From: Uloborus plumipes
Lineage: Eukaryota; Arthropoda; Arachnida; Araneae; Uloboridae
Length of the DNA stretch: 64,000 nt
Reading direction: 5' to 3'
Assembly (NCBI GenBank): GCA_038373865.1
Contig: JAXGGA010003398.1
Location: 39,492 to 103,491 of the forward strand
In this document: positions 44,210 to 58,128 of the stretch, one piece after another
Position numbering within the stretch: the stretch's first letter is position 1
Layout: the number at the start of each line of letters is the position of its first letter
Made by a program: the position numbers and the translations under genes
Notes under the pieces: generated by a model
What the model was told of the DNA's origin: nothing
The model's input: the letters and a program-made list of their open reading frames with translations, nothing else
Databases searched by the model: none

Positions 44210-45794
44210 TTAAAAATGTTTTTCGATTACAGATACCGGTGTTTAGTTTTAATTGAGAATTATAAACATAATGAATAACACGCACAAATGAGAAACATAT
44301 AGCAAGCACATGACATCAAGTAACGTAATCGAAGTGTACTGTTCTAAATCACTTTCTAAAAGGATTCCGAATAAGCCGATATAAAACTACGCTCTACACG
44401 TTTATGTTCAATTATTCAACGTATAATTAGACTAAGAAGCAGCATCTATTTTCGTCTGAATTAGGATAAAACTGTTTTAATCTCAAGAGCATAATTTCAT
44501 AGAACTAATTGTTAATTAATTTTCTCTATGCATTTACTCACGTGTGTCTAGATAATTACTTAATTTTGTTAATCCTTATACGCAACTTTTCCAAAATATT
44601 GACAGCAACGTGTTTTCTTTTGATCTAAAATTTTCAAACAAGTGAAGGTGTTGCATTTATAATAATTATATGTTATGTACAATTAACACAAATACATAAT
44701 ACTATACCAAAAAATGCTTCTCTTATTTTACTTAAAATAATTTTACGACTTTTAAAGATATATTGTGATATGTAAGCCTGATTTTTTCTTTGTTTAAAAA
44801 AGAATAAGTTAGTTTTAATACGGATGCACAAATAAATATTTTTTCAAAAACTTAACATCAAAACTAATTTTTAATTAAATAATATAAAACAATTGTTTTA
44901 AAATATATATATTATTTTAAGCCATAATTTTAACGTTATTTGCTAAGTTTATTCGAAGAAAAATTTACTCCCTCAAGCTAAGGATGGAACATCTTAGAAA
45001 CTTGTTTTTAAGGTTGCCGTAAGTGTTTGTAACTTTTTATAATGTACTACAAACTTAAAAAAATAGAAGAACAATGATGTGAAGTACTACGTTCTCTAAA
45101 AATATAGCCAATGACCCTTTGGAGTTTAATAATACTACTTTATAAAACTTTCATTACGTAACATGCAATTGAGTGGATTGTGCAACTCATTCAGTAAAAT
45201 TATACTCGCTCTGCACGCTCTGCGTAATTAGGCTGACAGTTTCAATTGTGATTTGCATTGATTATTACATTTCATCAAATTAGAGTGAATCGCGGGGCCA
45301 TGCTTATTAGCTCTTTAACTCAATTTATCATGTGTTTCAATTTAATCACGATAATGTAAATAACAATGTGTTCAAATTTTTGGAACACGTGAGTCTTCTG
45401 TAAAACTATTGTCGGGATCTAAAGTTTCTTATGATACAGTTGTAAAATATTGTTTTACATCACTGCGTTTAAAATGAGCGGACGGTTTATAATGTTCGTT
45501 ACTTTTCATTATTAACTATTTAGAAAGTTGCATTTATTTTTAATTTTTTGAGCTTTCAGGATTACTTATACCTTTATTTTGCCGTGGCCTTGATGTCAAA
45601 TCTATTTGTACTATAAGTGGTTGATAGAGATCCCGGCAAAATAAGCAAACGTATTTACGGTTGCATTCTATTTTCTCAAAAATGACCAGCACTTAGTATA
45701 TGTCAAGTCTAAAGCCAAAAAATTTTAACTTTTCAAGAGCATCATTTGTTTAAGTGGCATGTTTACGGAACTGTAATTAATGCAAAATTAATAA
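44210..45794. other. AT-rich intergenic DNA without recognised gene
   Basis: Nothing recognisable. Confidence 0.55.
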
Positions 45795-45798
45795 TTAA

Positions 45799-46452
45799 CA
45801 CTGTCCGGTCTAAGCCCGAGCTCAACTCGGGGTGCCGTTTTTGTTGAAGATGACTAAGCCCGAGCTCAGCTCGGGGTCAAGTTTAAGCTAATGTAGCTAT
45901 GAAAATACGGTTTTTTTTTCGTGTCAATCCCTTTTAGATATTATCTCTGGACCTTTTACTTTCTTTAAAAAAATATAGATGGCACCATCAAACAGAATTA
46001 ACTGCAGGAGACGCTTAGAATCGAGGCTTATATGAGTTAGTGCAAGCGTGCGACAGTGCAAATCCGTGTTTTGAAATGTACCACACCAAAGCAAATTTTG
46101 CAACAAAAATGCGCATTTGAAAATTAAATCTATTTTTAAATATTTGTTCAAGATTTGGGTAAGTTTTTAATTAAATTTGTGCATATTTTCATGGTCACAA
46201 ATGAAATTTTTCTTTGCGGAACTTTTTTTTCAAGCTCCAAACATGCATTTTTCGAATTTCTTACTAACTATTAATTGTTGTTTCCCTTAAATAGGTCTTT
46301 CATCATGAAAGAAAACATTTTGAAGTATTTAATAAAAATAAAATTTCCAACATTTACTTTTTCCAAGTATTTTTTTAAAAAATCACGGAAAGCGACAAAA
46401 CCCCCCAGTCTGGAGGGAGATGCGCGGTCGAAAAGGCTCAGACCTGAAAGTG
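45799..46452. mobile_element. piggyBac-like MITE, 654 bp
   Basis: TTAA lies directly outside both ends (45795-45798 and 46453-46456). The left end cactgtccggtctaagccc resembles the reverse complement of the right end, cactttcaggtctgagcc. Two subterminal hairpins, cccgagctcaactcgggg (45813-45830) and cccgagctcagctcgggg (45859-45876), are near the left end. No transposase remains. The TTAA target supports piggyBac; the termini are imperfect. Confidence 0.7.
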
Positions 46453-46456
46453 TTAA

Positions 46457-47891
46457 AAAAAATAGATATTATTCTTTTTCCATTTAGTTGTGAAAACATA
46501 GCTATACATTTAAAACAAAATGGTTGCAACAATGGATTCATCAATTTTTTATGTGTAAAATTGAAACATATAGATGAGTTTTTTTTCTCTAATTGAGATA
46601 TAAGCTTGAATCTCTGACCGTAGGTCAGGGGATGCATCTAGAGTAAAAAGATGCGCTCCCTCCAATTTTGTAAAAACAATAGGAAAAGCTGTTTTAATAA
46701 ATGTTGACAACTTATTCACTTTTTAATGATAGTCTTAAATAAGAAAGTAGTGGCCAAAATAGAGCGAAAACTTGAAAAATCAAATGATGAACAGAAACAA
46801 TTCCCGCGTAATTAAAATGAAGAATTGGAACAAATTGGAACGAGCGAAGAAAATCGTGTTGATTCTATTGGCAGTTTGTAATATAATGCGCACGGAAATT
46901 TTTCATCCCCATATTTGAGTATGTGTATAAACATAATGATTTAAATTATAATAAAAACTATCTACTAATTATTTTTTTTCGAACTGGGTTCTTAATCTTT
47001 CTAAAGCTTAAAAAAAAAAAAAAAAAATATTTTTTTTAGCGAATTCGTTCGGGAAGTTCTCGAGTATTGAGAGTTCAAACAAACAAGAGCTTTTTGGAGA
47101 CTGTATTTATACTATGTAGAGAAGATTTTCAAAAATGCCCATGAGTTGAGACAGAAGCATTTTGCGACAAATTCATAAAGAGTAATTGTACCCTCTGTCA
47201 GTGACGGCTTATCTATTGAACAAGTAAAGCCCCAAAAAAAAACAAGAATGCTATTCATTAGGTAAAGCAACATATTATTAAATGTATTTGCAGGTTTCAG
47301 TCGGTTGCCAGGAAAGTTTCTTCCACGCATAGCTCTAATACACTGATACTACACAACGTAGCTATTGTATTGCACTCTTAGTTATTAAACTATATTTAAC
47401 TGGATCCAGCCTGCAATAAGGGAAATGTCTTGTAAACCAAATTTTAAGCTCGTAAGTAAACACAGGAACGGGAAGAATGAGACAACACAAATAACTACTT
47501 CAATCACATATCTTTGACGTGCGGTATCTCGCTTTGTATATAGCTATCTCGTCCAAGTATTCGTATTTCATCTAAAAAATACTGTTATTAGTGTTTATGC
47601 TTATATATTTATTTTTTACATGCAAGGACAATCATTTTAAACGGTAATTACTAAACTCAAAGCTAACGTTATTATTCACACACAATTTTTGAAGACAAGT
47701 AACTAGTAATTTATTTAACTTGAAAAAAAAAAAAAACAATTATTTTTATGCTCTACCGCAGCAAGTCATTTAAAGTTCCCGTAGTCACATTCAAAACTGC
47801 ATCGTATATATTTTTTCTTTTTATTTTTATTTTTCTTTTTTCTTCTTTTTTTTCTTATTTTGAGCAATGACAACTTGCTGTTTGTTTTCTT
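46457..47891. other. AT-rich intergenic DNA without recognised gene
   Basis: No gene recognised. An A run lies at 47011-47027. Confidence 0.5.
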
Positions 47892-47926
47892 TTGATACCT
47901 CAGACACCTTGTAACCCATTTTTTAG

Positions 47927-48035
47927 AGGGGAGTCGAAGTCTGAAACAAGGCGTCCCAATGGGCCACCTCCCAGCACGTTCACTGGCCCCTGCTCCTATG
48001 CCATCATGCAGAACATGGTGGCGCCTATGGTGACA
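47927..48035 (+). CDS. candidate orphan exon, unrecognised
   Basis: A short stretch with markedly higher GC and C/G-ending codons follows a pyrimidine tract and AG (aacccattttttag, 47913-47926) that looks like a splice acceptor. The frame beginning E-S-K-S-E-T-R-R-P-N-G-P-P-P continues through C-S-Y-A-I-M-Q-N-M-V-A-P-M and stays open to 48155. A weak donor could be the gt at 48030. I know no family with this peptide. It could be a host exon, a captured fragment or chance. Confidence 0.3.
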
Positions 48036-48155
48036 AGGAAGTACACACATACACCTATCGTAATTTGCCATTGTGAAAAACATAATTTGAAGTCAAGATG
48101 TCTTAATTCGAATTTCTGTGTTTATCTCTTTTTTTTGTTTCTTTTTGTTTCGTTT

Positions 48156-51100
48156 TAATTTTTATGGTTGTTATAGAAATGTTACTATAGTAGTAAAAAG
48201 GAACAGCCGTAATTTTAAATTATAATAATTGAACCTTCATAAAAATCTACATGAATGTATAATTTAATAAATAATACAGTTTAATTGAAATGACCAAAAG
48301 CAATCAAGCATCTGCAAATGATTCGTTTCAATGAGCAATGCAGCTAAAATCAATTTTAGTGCCTCAAGGCAGAAATACTTTTTCAAAATATTTAGAGCCA
48401 TTACATAAATTATTTTCCATAATGCATTCTTTAATGACTTGCATGGGAGGCATTTTATATAAATGTTCATTTTTCATGCAGCGGAAACAATTTAAGGAAA
48501 AGAGTAGTTACGGTATATAACTTTTACTTAACGATCCCATGACAATTTAAAGGGAAATCTATTTTCCACTCTACAGAGGAAACAAGAACAGAGGCAATGA
48601 TGTGGATTGTCATCCATCATTTTTCCTCTGCAATCATAGCAGGAAACATTAAAAAAGTTACAAATAACTACTGACAAAATGTGGAATTCCAACTATCTCA
48701 GAATTGCAATTAATCAATGAATGTTTCCAACAATGATACTGAGCCAAAAGGTCACGCTTCCTAAGTACCTTTTCGTAGATTTTAGAGCAGCAAGGATTGA
48801 TTGCCATCTTGAATCACAAATTAACTTTGACGGCAGGCATTAATCAAATAGGAAAATTCAAAATTCAGTTAACGTTTAGTTGATCAGTCTTGGTAATTTG
48901 TTTAACTTCCAGTGCCTAATAGTGGAATATTAGAAAATTTTACCTGTCGCTCACCTCAAAATTCTGAAAAAGAAAAAAAAAAACGTTTTATGTTAAATCA
49001 TTGAGTATTAGATATTGATTTCCTCTTGTTTATTATTTTAATAAAAAGCGAATTAGTTATGTAGTACTGGCTGTATAACAAACAAAAGAAATATTTATTG
49101 ATGTTATGAAGTTCACAGATTCAGGCGGGTTATTTAGAGGGCTCAATCTCCCCCCCCCCCCGGCTTTGAGAAATCAATGCAGTTAGATAAAAGTGGACAC
49201 GGTTTTTCTTATTTTCAGACGTACTTGCATTGTCTTTGCACCTTTTGACCCTCCCACTTCTCCCTGGAAAAACTTGAAATGATGAGCCTATGCATTTTTT
49301 GTGTATTTTTCTACTTTTAATCACTATTTAATTGAAAAAATATGCAGTAAGTTAACATTTTATTGTTTTGAAAAAAATCATTCCAAACGTTGGCAGCCCT
49401 CTTAAATCGGTACACTTTCATACTACATGGTATACTAAGGTTTTTGGAAAATTACATTTATTTACTGATAATTAAGTTATTTATCACAGTTTCTTGGTGA
49501 ACGTATCTTTTAAAAAACTTATTGAAAAAAATTCAACGGACATTAATAATCGGCGAAGGGGACGATTATAGCCGATTAAATGGTACTGCCAAGTAATCGG
49601 TACATCCCTAGAAAAAGTTCTATTTCCTTGAAAATTGTAAGTGTACGAACATTTTTCTACGCCACTGTATGTAATTTTATGTAAATAAATGAATGATAAA
49701 ACCACACCCAATGCTCTTCAAAAATTGTTGATTAATAATTGGAATGCTTCCCAGTAAGACAAAAGTTTTACTTCGGTCGTGTGTCTTTAGAACAAACAAC
49801 TTTTTGGGTAATATTTCACTAAATGAACCTAGAATTGTTAGTTTCGTGCACATTCGGTTTTTAAATAAAAATATTCAAAAAGTTTTGAAAGCTCAAGACA
49901 TAATATCAGGTATTTTTATTTTTATTAATTGGCGAAAATATATTAAAAATTCGACTTAAATAATTAGATTTTCAATTTATACAGGCAGTTAAACACATAT
50001 TTAAAAATTAGCAATGTTATACGTTTATTTTCGTTTCATACCAATTTTTAAATACCAAACACTAAATAGATAAAATAAACATTTAAATATATGTCCTTTC
50101 CATATATTTAGGAAACTATAACTCTAAAAAACATTACCAAAACTGAAAGAAAAATTAACAAAAATAAATTCAGTGCATTCATCTTTAAGCATTATGCACT
50201 AAAAAAAAAATGCATAAAAGTTTTTTAATCTTCTAAATTTGCGGATCTTGCTTCAAAACGCACAATAATTAAATATATTCTCTAAACTAACTCAATGTTT
50301 AATACATCTTGCCATTATACTAAGATTAGATAAAGCTTTGCCAAGATGTTTGTTTTCTGGGGCAAAGCAATTAATCAAGAGGTTAGTCTAATGCTAATAA
50401 AATACCCTAGGTGCATTGTCTGTACCGCATAGTATACGCTTACCTGAGAAACAGGATAAAAGAGTTATCGATTAATATTTATAGCTACTTTGCTATTCTC
50501 TGCGGAAAAGTAATAAAATAGTAAAACTGGTACTTAGTTCTGGAGATAATTACTGGCTGTGGATAAAGCGAGTGCTGAAAATTTATTGCCCTAGCTTAGA
50601 GATTTGCAATAGTGTGATAGAATTGTTAATAATTTTGTAAAAGTATACAGCTAAATTTATGTGTTCAATGTTTGAAATTTATTATTGTAGATTATTGCTT
50701 CTCTAAAGGTTAATTTAAAGCATTTTCAAAAAGTCATAGCTCTTAATACTAATAGCTGTTTTGATATTTTGCAATGAAATTTATAAAATAGAATTAATTT
50801 TACTAAATTTCACTAGTATTGGTAAAGAATGTGAAGGACATTTATTACTGCATCTTAGAGATCCACAACAGTACAATACAAATAGTGGTAATAATAGTGT
50901 AAAAAGGTGCAGAAAATGTTTCCTGAATCTTTTTATAATTATTTATTATTGTCAACTTTGTATATTTAAATTATTATTGCAGATTTGTTTTTTTGCTTCT
51001 AAGAAAAATTTCAAAATAAAATTATGTAATGAAACAAAATGCAATAACTATATCATAAATGGATGACTAGGATATTTGGAGACAAAGTTATTTTGGTGGC

Positions 51101-52500
51101 GAAATGTGAAATGTCATATTCAGTGATCGGTATCGGTCTTTGTTATTATATTTTAAGCGATTTGCTCATGGTCCCATGTTAAACTCAGTAGACCTTTTTT
51201 TGTCAATTCCCTATAAAATTAGTTAGTCTGCATATATTGAAAGCAAACTGGTTGATCTCATCCGCTGTTGCAGTTTCGAAAAAAACGAAACTATTATACA
51301 CGTTTATTGTATTTTATACAATATCATGTGTCTATAAAAGTGTAATTTTCAAAAATCCTTTTAAACTCTTAAGTTATGAAAATAGAGGGTCCTGTTTTTT
51401 TTTCTTGATAACGCTTTGTAGTCAAATTTTTCAGTTTTGTATTTATAAGTTGCTTACTCACACATGAGTCAAAACGTTTTTTATCAAATCAAATACTATA
51501 TTTGATGAATTAATAAATTAAATTAATGTCTTCTTACTTTTTAAAACGGGTCTTTTGTACTGGTTGAGTTTTATAAGCATTTTATTTTAAGTTATCATAC
51601 TACTTTTCTTTGAGAAGAAACTCAGATTTGAAAATAATGTTTAGATAATTTGGGAACACTCTCATCTATCATACCAAAATCTCATTTTTATCTTGCTTCA
51701 AACATGTTAGTAATAGTACACGTGCTCTAAATCTTCTTTACTATAACTCATTTAAACAGAATAAAATAACTTAAAAACAACTGATTTTTTTTTTTTTTTT
51801 GCTTCGTAGTTTTGTTTTTTCTTGTACGGAAAATATAAAACGATAACAATATTACGTAATTTTGTGTGTAATTAATCAGTTGTTGCCAAGCATGTGCAAT
51901 AAATTCATTGCAGTAGCTGAAAATTTTTAGTTAGAGTGACTGAATAATTAATGGTCGGGCAAAGGATACATAATAAGCTATGTATCCTAATTTTTGAACT
52001 ATTTATCACTACAATTTCGTTTAAGAAGAAAAATGCTTAAAAGCTCTGTAGACCTACATGAATAACAACTCTATTTTCTGTAAAGAAAAAAAATAGATCG
52101 CTGTTAGAGTTTTCCTGAATGGATAAAGGGCGTTAATTCCAGAAAGTTAATGTCCTCCGATTTTTAAACATCATTATGTCAGTTTTCTTCCCGTTAACTT
52201 AAAAATTTCAAAATATTCAAGAAATTAATTAATACTTTCAGGTGCATTTGAATTTTCTAGCTAGAAATTACTTTTAATTTTACTTTTAAATGTTTTAGAA
52301 TTAACTTATGTTTGAAGTTTCAATTTTTTGATACATATTTTGTGAGCTCAGTGAATGCTATTAAATAAATGAAGCAAATTATGCATGTAACATATAGGCA
52401 TTCTGAATTCTATGGTATTCTGAAATAAAAATTTAAAGCGTTACGATGATTGAATTATTCATTCAGAGTTTTTTGAATTTAAGTTGATGTGTGCACTATA
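48156..52500. other. AT-rich intergenic DNA, one possible hAT relic
   Basis: No gene is recognised. Around 49545-49610 the sequence contains taatcggcgaa, gccgattaaatgg and aatcggtacatccct, words typical of the end of a class of hAT elements. No partner terminus is visible. Confidence 0.5.
49545..49611. mobile_element. possible hAT-type terminal relic
   Basis: Reverse-complemented, the right edge reads tagggatgtaccgattactt, followed by further attaatcgg-like words. Such starts occur on widespread hAT transposons. The left terminus and target duplication are missing. Confidence 0.4.
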
Positions 52501-52747
52501 CTGCCGTGCTAAGCACAAAAGTCGTATCTGCACTTTTTAACAAAACCGAGTTGTCACCACCAGGTGGCTCTCTGTGACGTATTTTACCTAAATGCAATAT
52601 TTATGATTTTTTGAGAACGAGAGATATTTTTTAAAAAATTCTGAAAAAGTATCATCTGAATCAAATACATGGTGGTGCAAAACTTCAAAAAGTAATCTCC
52701 CAGTTAGAGATCGACTGCAGATACCACTTTTGCACTTAGCAAGGCAG
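52501..52747. mobile_element. 247-bp TA-target MITE
   Basis: The left end ctgccgtgctaagcacaaaa and the reverse-complemented right end ctgccttgctaagtgcaaaa pair imperfectly over about 32 bp. TATA precedes and TA follows the element. There is no coding capacity. Confidence 0.85.
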
Positions 52748-55471
52748 TATAGCTATTGCTATACATTCATCATCTGACGTACCATATTTCAGTTCGAAAT
52801 ATTGTTTTTTGCTGTCAGTCTATCAGGAAAGAACTTCCTTTTTTAGCTAAATAATGGATTCTTTGATTCTGCTCTTTGAAAAGTTTAACTAAAAGCGTCA
52901 GAAGATATCCATTATGAAAAATTACTTAACTTTGGAAACAACCATAAAAACAGATTCATTCAAAATTTGAAAAGGAATTCGTTTTCCTGACAGACAAAAA
53001 TAGACGAGCACTAATCTAGTTTCTTAAACCAACATTTTTAAGTTAAGAAAATGAGACAGTGGTGATCAGTAGTTAAATTCGCAGTTTGTAAGGTAATACT
53101 ATAACACTTGCACTTAATAAATGTCCTCTAATACAAAAAGCTGCTTCACGGGAGAAACAAAAACAACTTTCGCGATAAAATTGCACTCACCTAAACAAAA
53201 ACGCTTTGCAATTCACTTAAATAGTTTTTGATTAATATAAGTTTCCTTATATTTTCGCTATGAACTATTTTATACTCTTTTTCATGAAATTATTATTATT
53301 TTATTAAAATATATTTGAAAAGCAAACGAAAAGCTTTTCTATTTGAAAAAAATACGATATAAATCAAGTGTTTTTACATACTCCTTCAAGCAATAACAAT
53401 ACTGAAGATTTTAACAAGGTAGATTTTTGATTGCTGAGCGGTTTGAAGCTTCAATACAAGATCTTCTAACTATTATTTACGTACAATAGAAAATATATAG
53501 TTGTGAATAAGCCCCCAAGAAGAGAACTTCAAACATAAATTTGTATCCATATGATTAAAAATCAAATTACGCGATAACACATAGACAATTTAAAATGGGT
53601 ACCAATTACACCTAACAGTCAATAAGAAGTTACTACACATTTTTTACTTTTCAATTGTTGGCGTAAACAAAATTGAGTTATGGCAATTATAAGGCAAATT
53701 CAAAATTAAGTTAACAAAGATATTTACAACACTGAATTTATGCAAGCAAAGAATTGCGGATGTTTTGGACTCGAGGCTTTTCGAATAACTGGTTTTTAAG
53801 GCTTTATTAAAGGTTGTTTTATTAAAATATCTCTATCTTAATATGTCAATTTGTAATTCGGTCAACCTAAGAATCTGGACATTTTAATTACATCACTTTT
53901 TCCTAACATACTATTCTTGCTCATTAAATAAAAAATAAATTGGCGACTAGTGATAAAACTGTAAAGAGAATCGGTAATCAAAGTCGTTCCATTATATTTT
54001 TGAGAAACATTATTTTTTTTTAAATATCGGCTATACAATCAAAAACTTGAATAAAAAACGCAAAGAAAAAGCAATATCGATCCAGTAGAAAATTGAGGAA
54101 ATTTTAGTAGAGGTAACACAATACGTGTTTTAAAACCTTTTTTGCCAAACTTCCTGGAAAATGCTATGCAATTCATTTATTTGCACTCTAAATGTGACAA
54201 AAAAGTACATAAGGTCATCTGGAGTCATAAAGGATTGGAGGAATTGTCATTCGGAGGAAGGGGGAGGGCATTCCGCGTTTTCGAAATTTCTCGACTGTAT
54301 AATTTTTTTTTACTGTTTTTACTATATTGCAACTTTAATAAACTTAACTTTCCTACGCTGAAATACATTTAAAAAAATAAGTAAATAAATGAATAAATTA
54401 TTTTTCTTTTACATTTATTCTATAACAACAATACAAATAAATATTCATTTCTTCCACATTTGTTTTGAAAGCGAAAGCTATGCAGAAAAATATTTATATA
54501 TTTTTCCACTCGTAAAAACAAATCTAATTTACGTTATAACATGGAGCTCATCACTCCCATCTGATACAGCAGGAATTGCAGGTATTTCCTGATGGGTTCT
54601 CCCTTCAGAATACTTTCACAATAAACTATTTGAAATGATGTTGTGACCCCATTTCCAATAGCTGAGATAATTTTGTGCAATGCCGTAACCGACTTGCAAG
54701 CTAAAATAAAAAGTAATATAATAGTAATAAATAAAAGTATTCGCAAATTGTTTCCTGTTTCTTAAAGGATTAGGAGACAGTAACGTAATGCAACAGATTG
54801 CAGAGTTAATTTTCTTTTTTTTTTCTTTTTTGAAAATAATTGGAAATTCCTTAGATTTAATATTGTTAGCCGTATAACTGGTTCTTTCATGAAAAAAATC
54901 TGAAATCTATTATTAGTAAGAAAAGAGATCAATCGGGGACAATTTAATCAAAAAAAATCTTTAGCCATAAATTTCAATTTAAGAAAAAACCTGGAATTAG
55001 TTTCAAATATGCTTTATTTAGTTTATATATAAGGAAGGTTTCTTAACCGAAATTAATTAGTGCCGTACGTAGAGCCCTTTATTTCTGATAAATTGACTTA
55101 TTTAATGTGTCTCCTGTGTATTAGTAGTAATCATATATGACAAGTGCATTTTTCATTTCTGATATTTATGTAATATCCTAACCAAATCAAGAAAAAATAT
55201 ATTCCTATGAAGATGAATATGGGATAAATGCATGTTACACATATAGTAAGTTGTCCTATGTATTAAGGCAAATAGTTTTTATTAGTTTAAATTACATTTT
55301 TCAACAAATGCACAAAAAATGTAAGTAAATGTGTGCCTTTTTATACTGTATTTTTTTTTTTTTTTTTTGAAAAACGATTTTGTTGAACGAGTTCAGTTTG
55401 TTTGACATAGAGACCATACTTCTCAAAGTTGTCATTGAGTCGATATCACTCAATAAAGCCAATAGAGATAC
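52748..55471. other. AT-rich intergenic DNA without recognised gene
   Basis: No gene recognised. A 76-residue frame at 54142-54372 has no family signature. Confidence 0.5.
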
Positions 55472-55503
55472 CTATAATCTAATATCTTTAAACGAGCAAT
55501 TCT

Positions 55504-55548
<45 letters not shown>

Positions 55549-55870
55549 CGGATTTCAAAAACGGCTCTAACGATTTCGATAAAAATTGGTATTTAGATGG
55601 AGTTTTGGTTTTTGAGTTCATCTACGTCGGCGTTTTTTCTGTAAAAACGCCAGTTTTCACAAAAAACACCGTTTTTTGTGCCTTCATTAAGTAAGTTTGA
55701 GACGCTTTCTTTATCGCCATTTTCTTTATGATTATTATCAATTGTTACTGTTTCATAGCAACCACGTTTTAATTTAACAAGGATTTCATAGTTAATCACA
55801 TCAGCGCGAGTTTAAATTTATGGTATTTAGCAACGTTAAATTGTCATTGTTTTTTGAAATGTTAAAGCAA
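55472..55870 (+). repeat. unclassified dispersed repeat, copy 1 (partial)
   Basis: Starts ctataatctaatatctttaa, contains a (TA)n tract at 55506-55545, then atttcgga and aaacggctctaacgattt. It aligns with 57413-58117 over more than 350 bp, with modest divergence. It lacks the insertions and the end seen in copy 2. Neither copy has a convincing coding frame and the class is unknown. Confidence 0.85.
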
Positions 55871-57412
55871 GGCTTCACTAGATAGTGTCTTATACAGGCT
55901 GTTTCATTTATTCAAAAGCCATGGGATAAAAGCAGTGGTGATTGTCCAGCGACATTTATTCAATTTTATGGTAACTTACACGATATAAAAATCGGATTAT
56001 TTTACTTTTCAAGCACGATTTAAAAATTGAGTATAAAAGTTTTACAGTTAGTTTTCAAACACTTTTTTTCCTCCTCAAGAGTGTTTAGTAAGATATTTCA
56101 GGTAAAAAAATCAATAAATACTGTGATGGAGAAACCATCACATCTTATTTGAAGCACTGAAAGTGGAGTATAACATCGTTCCTTCTTTCCCCTCAGTCAG
56201 TCACAAATCACGTGACTGCAGGTAGAGCGCACATGGCAAGGTGTGCCCGGCGTGGCTGGCAACGCTGTGAAGAAGACAACTAATAACCACATGACTCCTT
56301 CCAGCCAATCCTACTTCTCCATGATATTGTTTTGTAATGGCATCAAATGGGCTGCGGGTTTTTTTCAACGAGCAATCATGCTCGTTTGGTCACGGATGTT
56401 TAATATTTTAAATAGTCAACGAATAAAATTAAGGATTAACGGCTTGAATTTGGTGGTGGAATTTATTAGGATGAAAGGGCGCGGAGTTCGGTCGAGGAGC
56501 GTTGGACGAGGTGTCGTCGAGAGCAGCCGTGGGTCGCAGGAGCCCCAACGATGAATTTATAAGTATCTTTGAATTCTTTTGGGGGGGTTTACTTAATTTT
56601 AAATAATTTGAAAACCTTAATTATATTTTTGGGGGCTTCATACTATGGCTTTACTTTTCCTTTCTAGCTAGAATATCTCTAGCATGCACCAAGTACGTTT
56701 GTGTGCGAATTTCGAATTTGTATGTTCCGACATGATAAATATGTGTTCCGAGTAGGTACGTTGAATGTGTCTCTTGGTTCGGAACGGTAAAGTTTCCTGT
56801 ACAAATATTATAATTGCATCTCAAGGTAATTATCCCAAGGATTTTTTTTGTGTGTCGGAATATTGATAATATAACTGAACTGATGATGTGAAGGATAAAT
56901 TTTCTGCCGAGTGACGAAATTGTGTACGTTCCGATTTGACGCATTGATTTGTTTCTTGGTCTGAAACCATATAGTTTTCTATGCGTAAGAATTTGATATT
57001 TTTTTTAAATTTAACTAAAGAATTTTTGTGGACATTAATGTGTTGATGAATTGACTTTTTAAAAGAGGGAAATATTTCATGTAGACCGTTATGTGATGAA
57101 TTTGGAATAAATGTGCTTCTTTTGGATCATATACTGTCTTGCCTGTTCTTTATTCTTTTTTAGCAGAAGGGGGAAGGAGACCTAATGAGAAGAGTGCTTT
57201 CAGGTTCCAGCTCGGGTAATACGTTTGGGGAAATGAGTCAGGTCGTATGTTCCCTCTTGGGGGTGAACACAGTTCTGGGTCTCCATCTCCGGAATCCAAT
57301 AATCCTTTAAAGAACTTGTGGTTATAATTAAATTTATAATATTTTTTTTTCTTTTCTTCACGACAAATACGAAACTCAATTTTCTTAAAATATTAAGTTC
57401 AAAACAAAATTA
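55871..57412. other. unclassified sequence with CpG-rich patch
   Basis: Around 56180-56560 GC and CpG rise (gcgcggagttcggtcgagg at 56478 onward), inside an open frame of 103 residues at 56243-56554. An AATAAA is present at 57107-57112. The composition would suit a solo LTR or the 5' end of a host transcript. No LTR partner, target duplication or known protein was found, so I make no firm call. Confidence 0.3.
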
Positions 57413-57431
57413 CATCTATCTAATATCTTTA

Positions 57432-57733
57432 GGCAGGGATTCAAGTGAAACAGCACTGCGATCGCTTCGAATTGCAATCGCTACTGGAAGTGAATTACAT
57501 TATCATCAACTTAAATTGGCATGACGTCACTACGGGTGGAGCCAATAAGAGCTCACAAGCATTCAGCGATCTCCTCTTATTCGCCAAGTAGGGTGTGACG
57601 TTTTATCTAGCTCGTTTTTCATAGGCAAACGTCACGCTGACGTCACGATGTTTTTATCAAGAAACGTTCTAATGTAATTCATTTCCAGTCGCGATTGTAA
57701 TTTGCGATTGCCTGTTTCACTTGAATCCCTGCC
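57432..57733. mobile_element. 302-bp PIF/Harbinger-like MITE
   Basis: A 22-bp perfect inverted terminal pair begins ggcagggattcaagtgaaac. TTA is duplicated on both sides (57429-57431 and 57734-57736). The paralogous repeat copy near 55484-55496 lacks the element and reads through as atctttaaacgag, confirming the boundaries and the 3-bp duplication. Confidence 0.9.
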
Positions 57734-58128
57734 TTAGACGAGTAGTTCTTGTACATATATATTTCGGATCTCGAAAACGGCTCTAACGATTTTGATAAAA
57801 TTTTGTATTAAGATAAAGTTTTGGTTTTTGAGTTCATCTACATCGGTGTTTTTCTGTAAAAACGCAAGTTTTCACAAAAAACCCCGTTTTTTGTGCCTTC
57901 ATTAGAAGTTTGACGAGCTTTCTTTCGCCATTTTCTTTATGATTACTCTTATTGTTATTGTTTCATAGCAACCGCGTTTTATTATAACAATGGATTTCAT
58001 ATTTAATCACATGAGCGTAAATTTAAATTTTTATGGTATTTGGCAAATGAGTTTTGGCAACACGTTAGAATTTTATTGTTTTTGAAATTTAAAAGAGATC
58101 GATCAAAAGAAAGTTAGAATTGGGTGTG

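Noticed and set aside
56155..57160. Definite solo LTR
   Set aside because: TG...CA ends with a matching 4-6 bp duplication could not be found.
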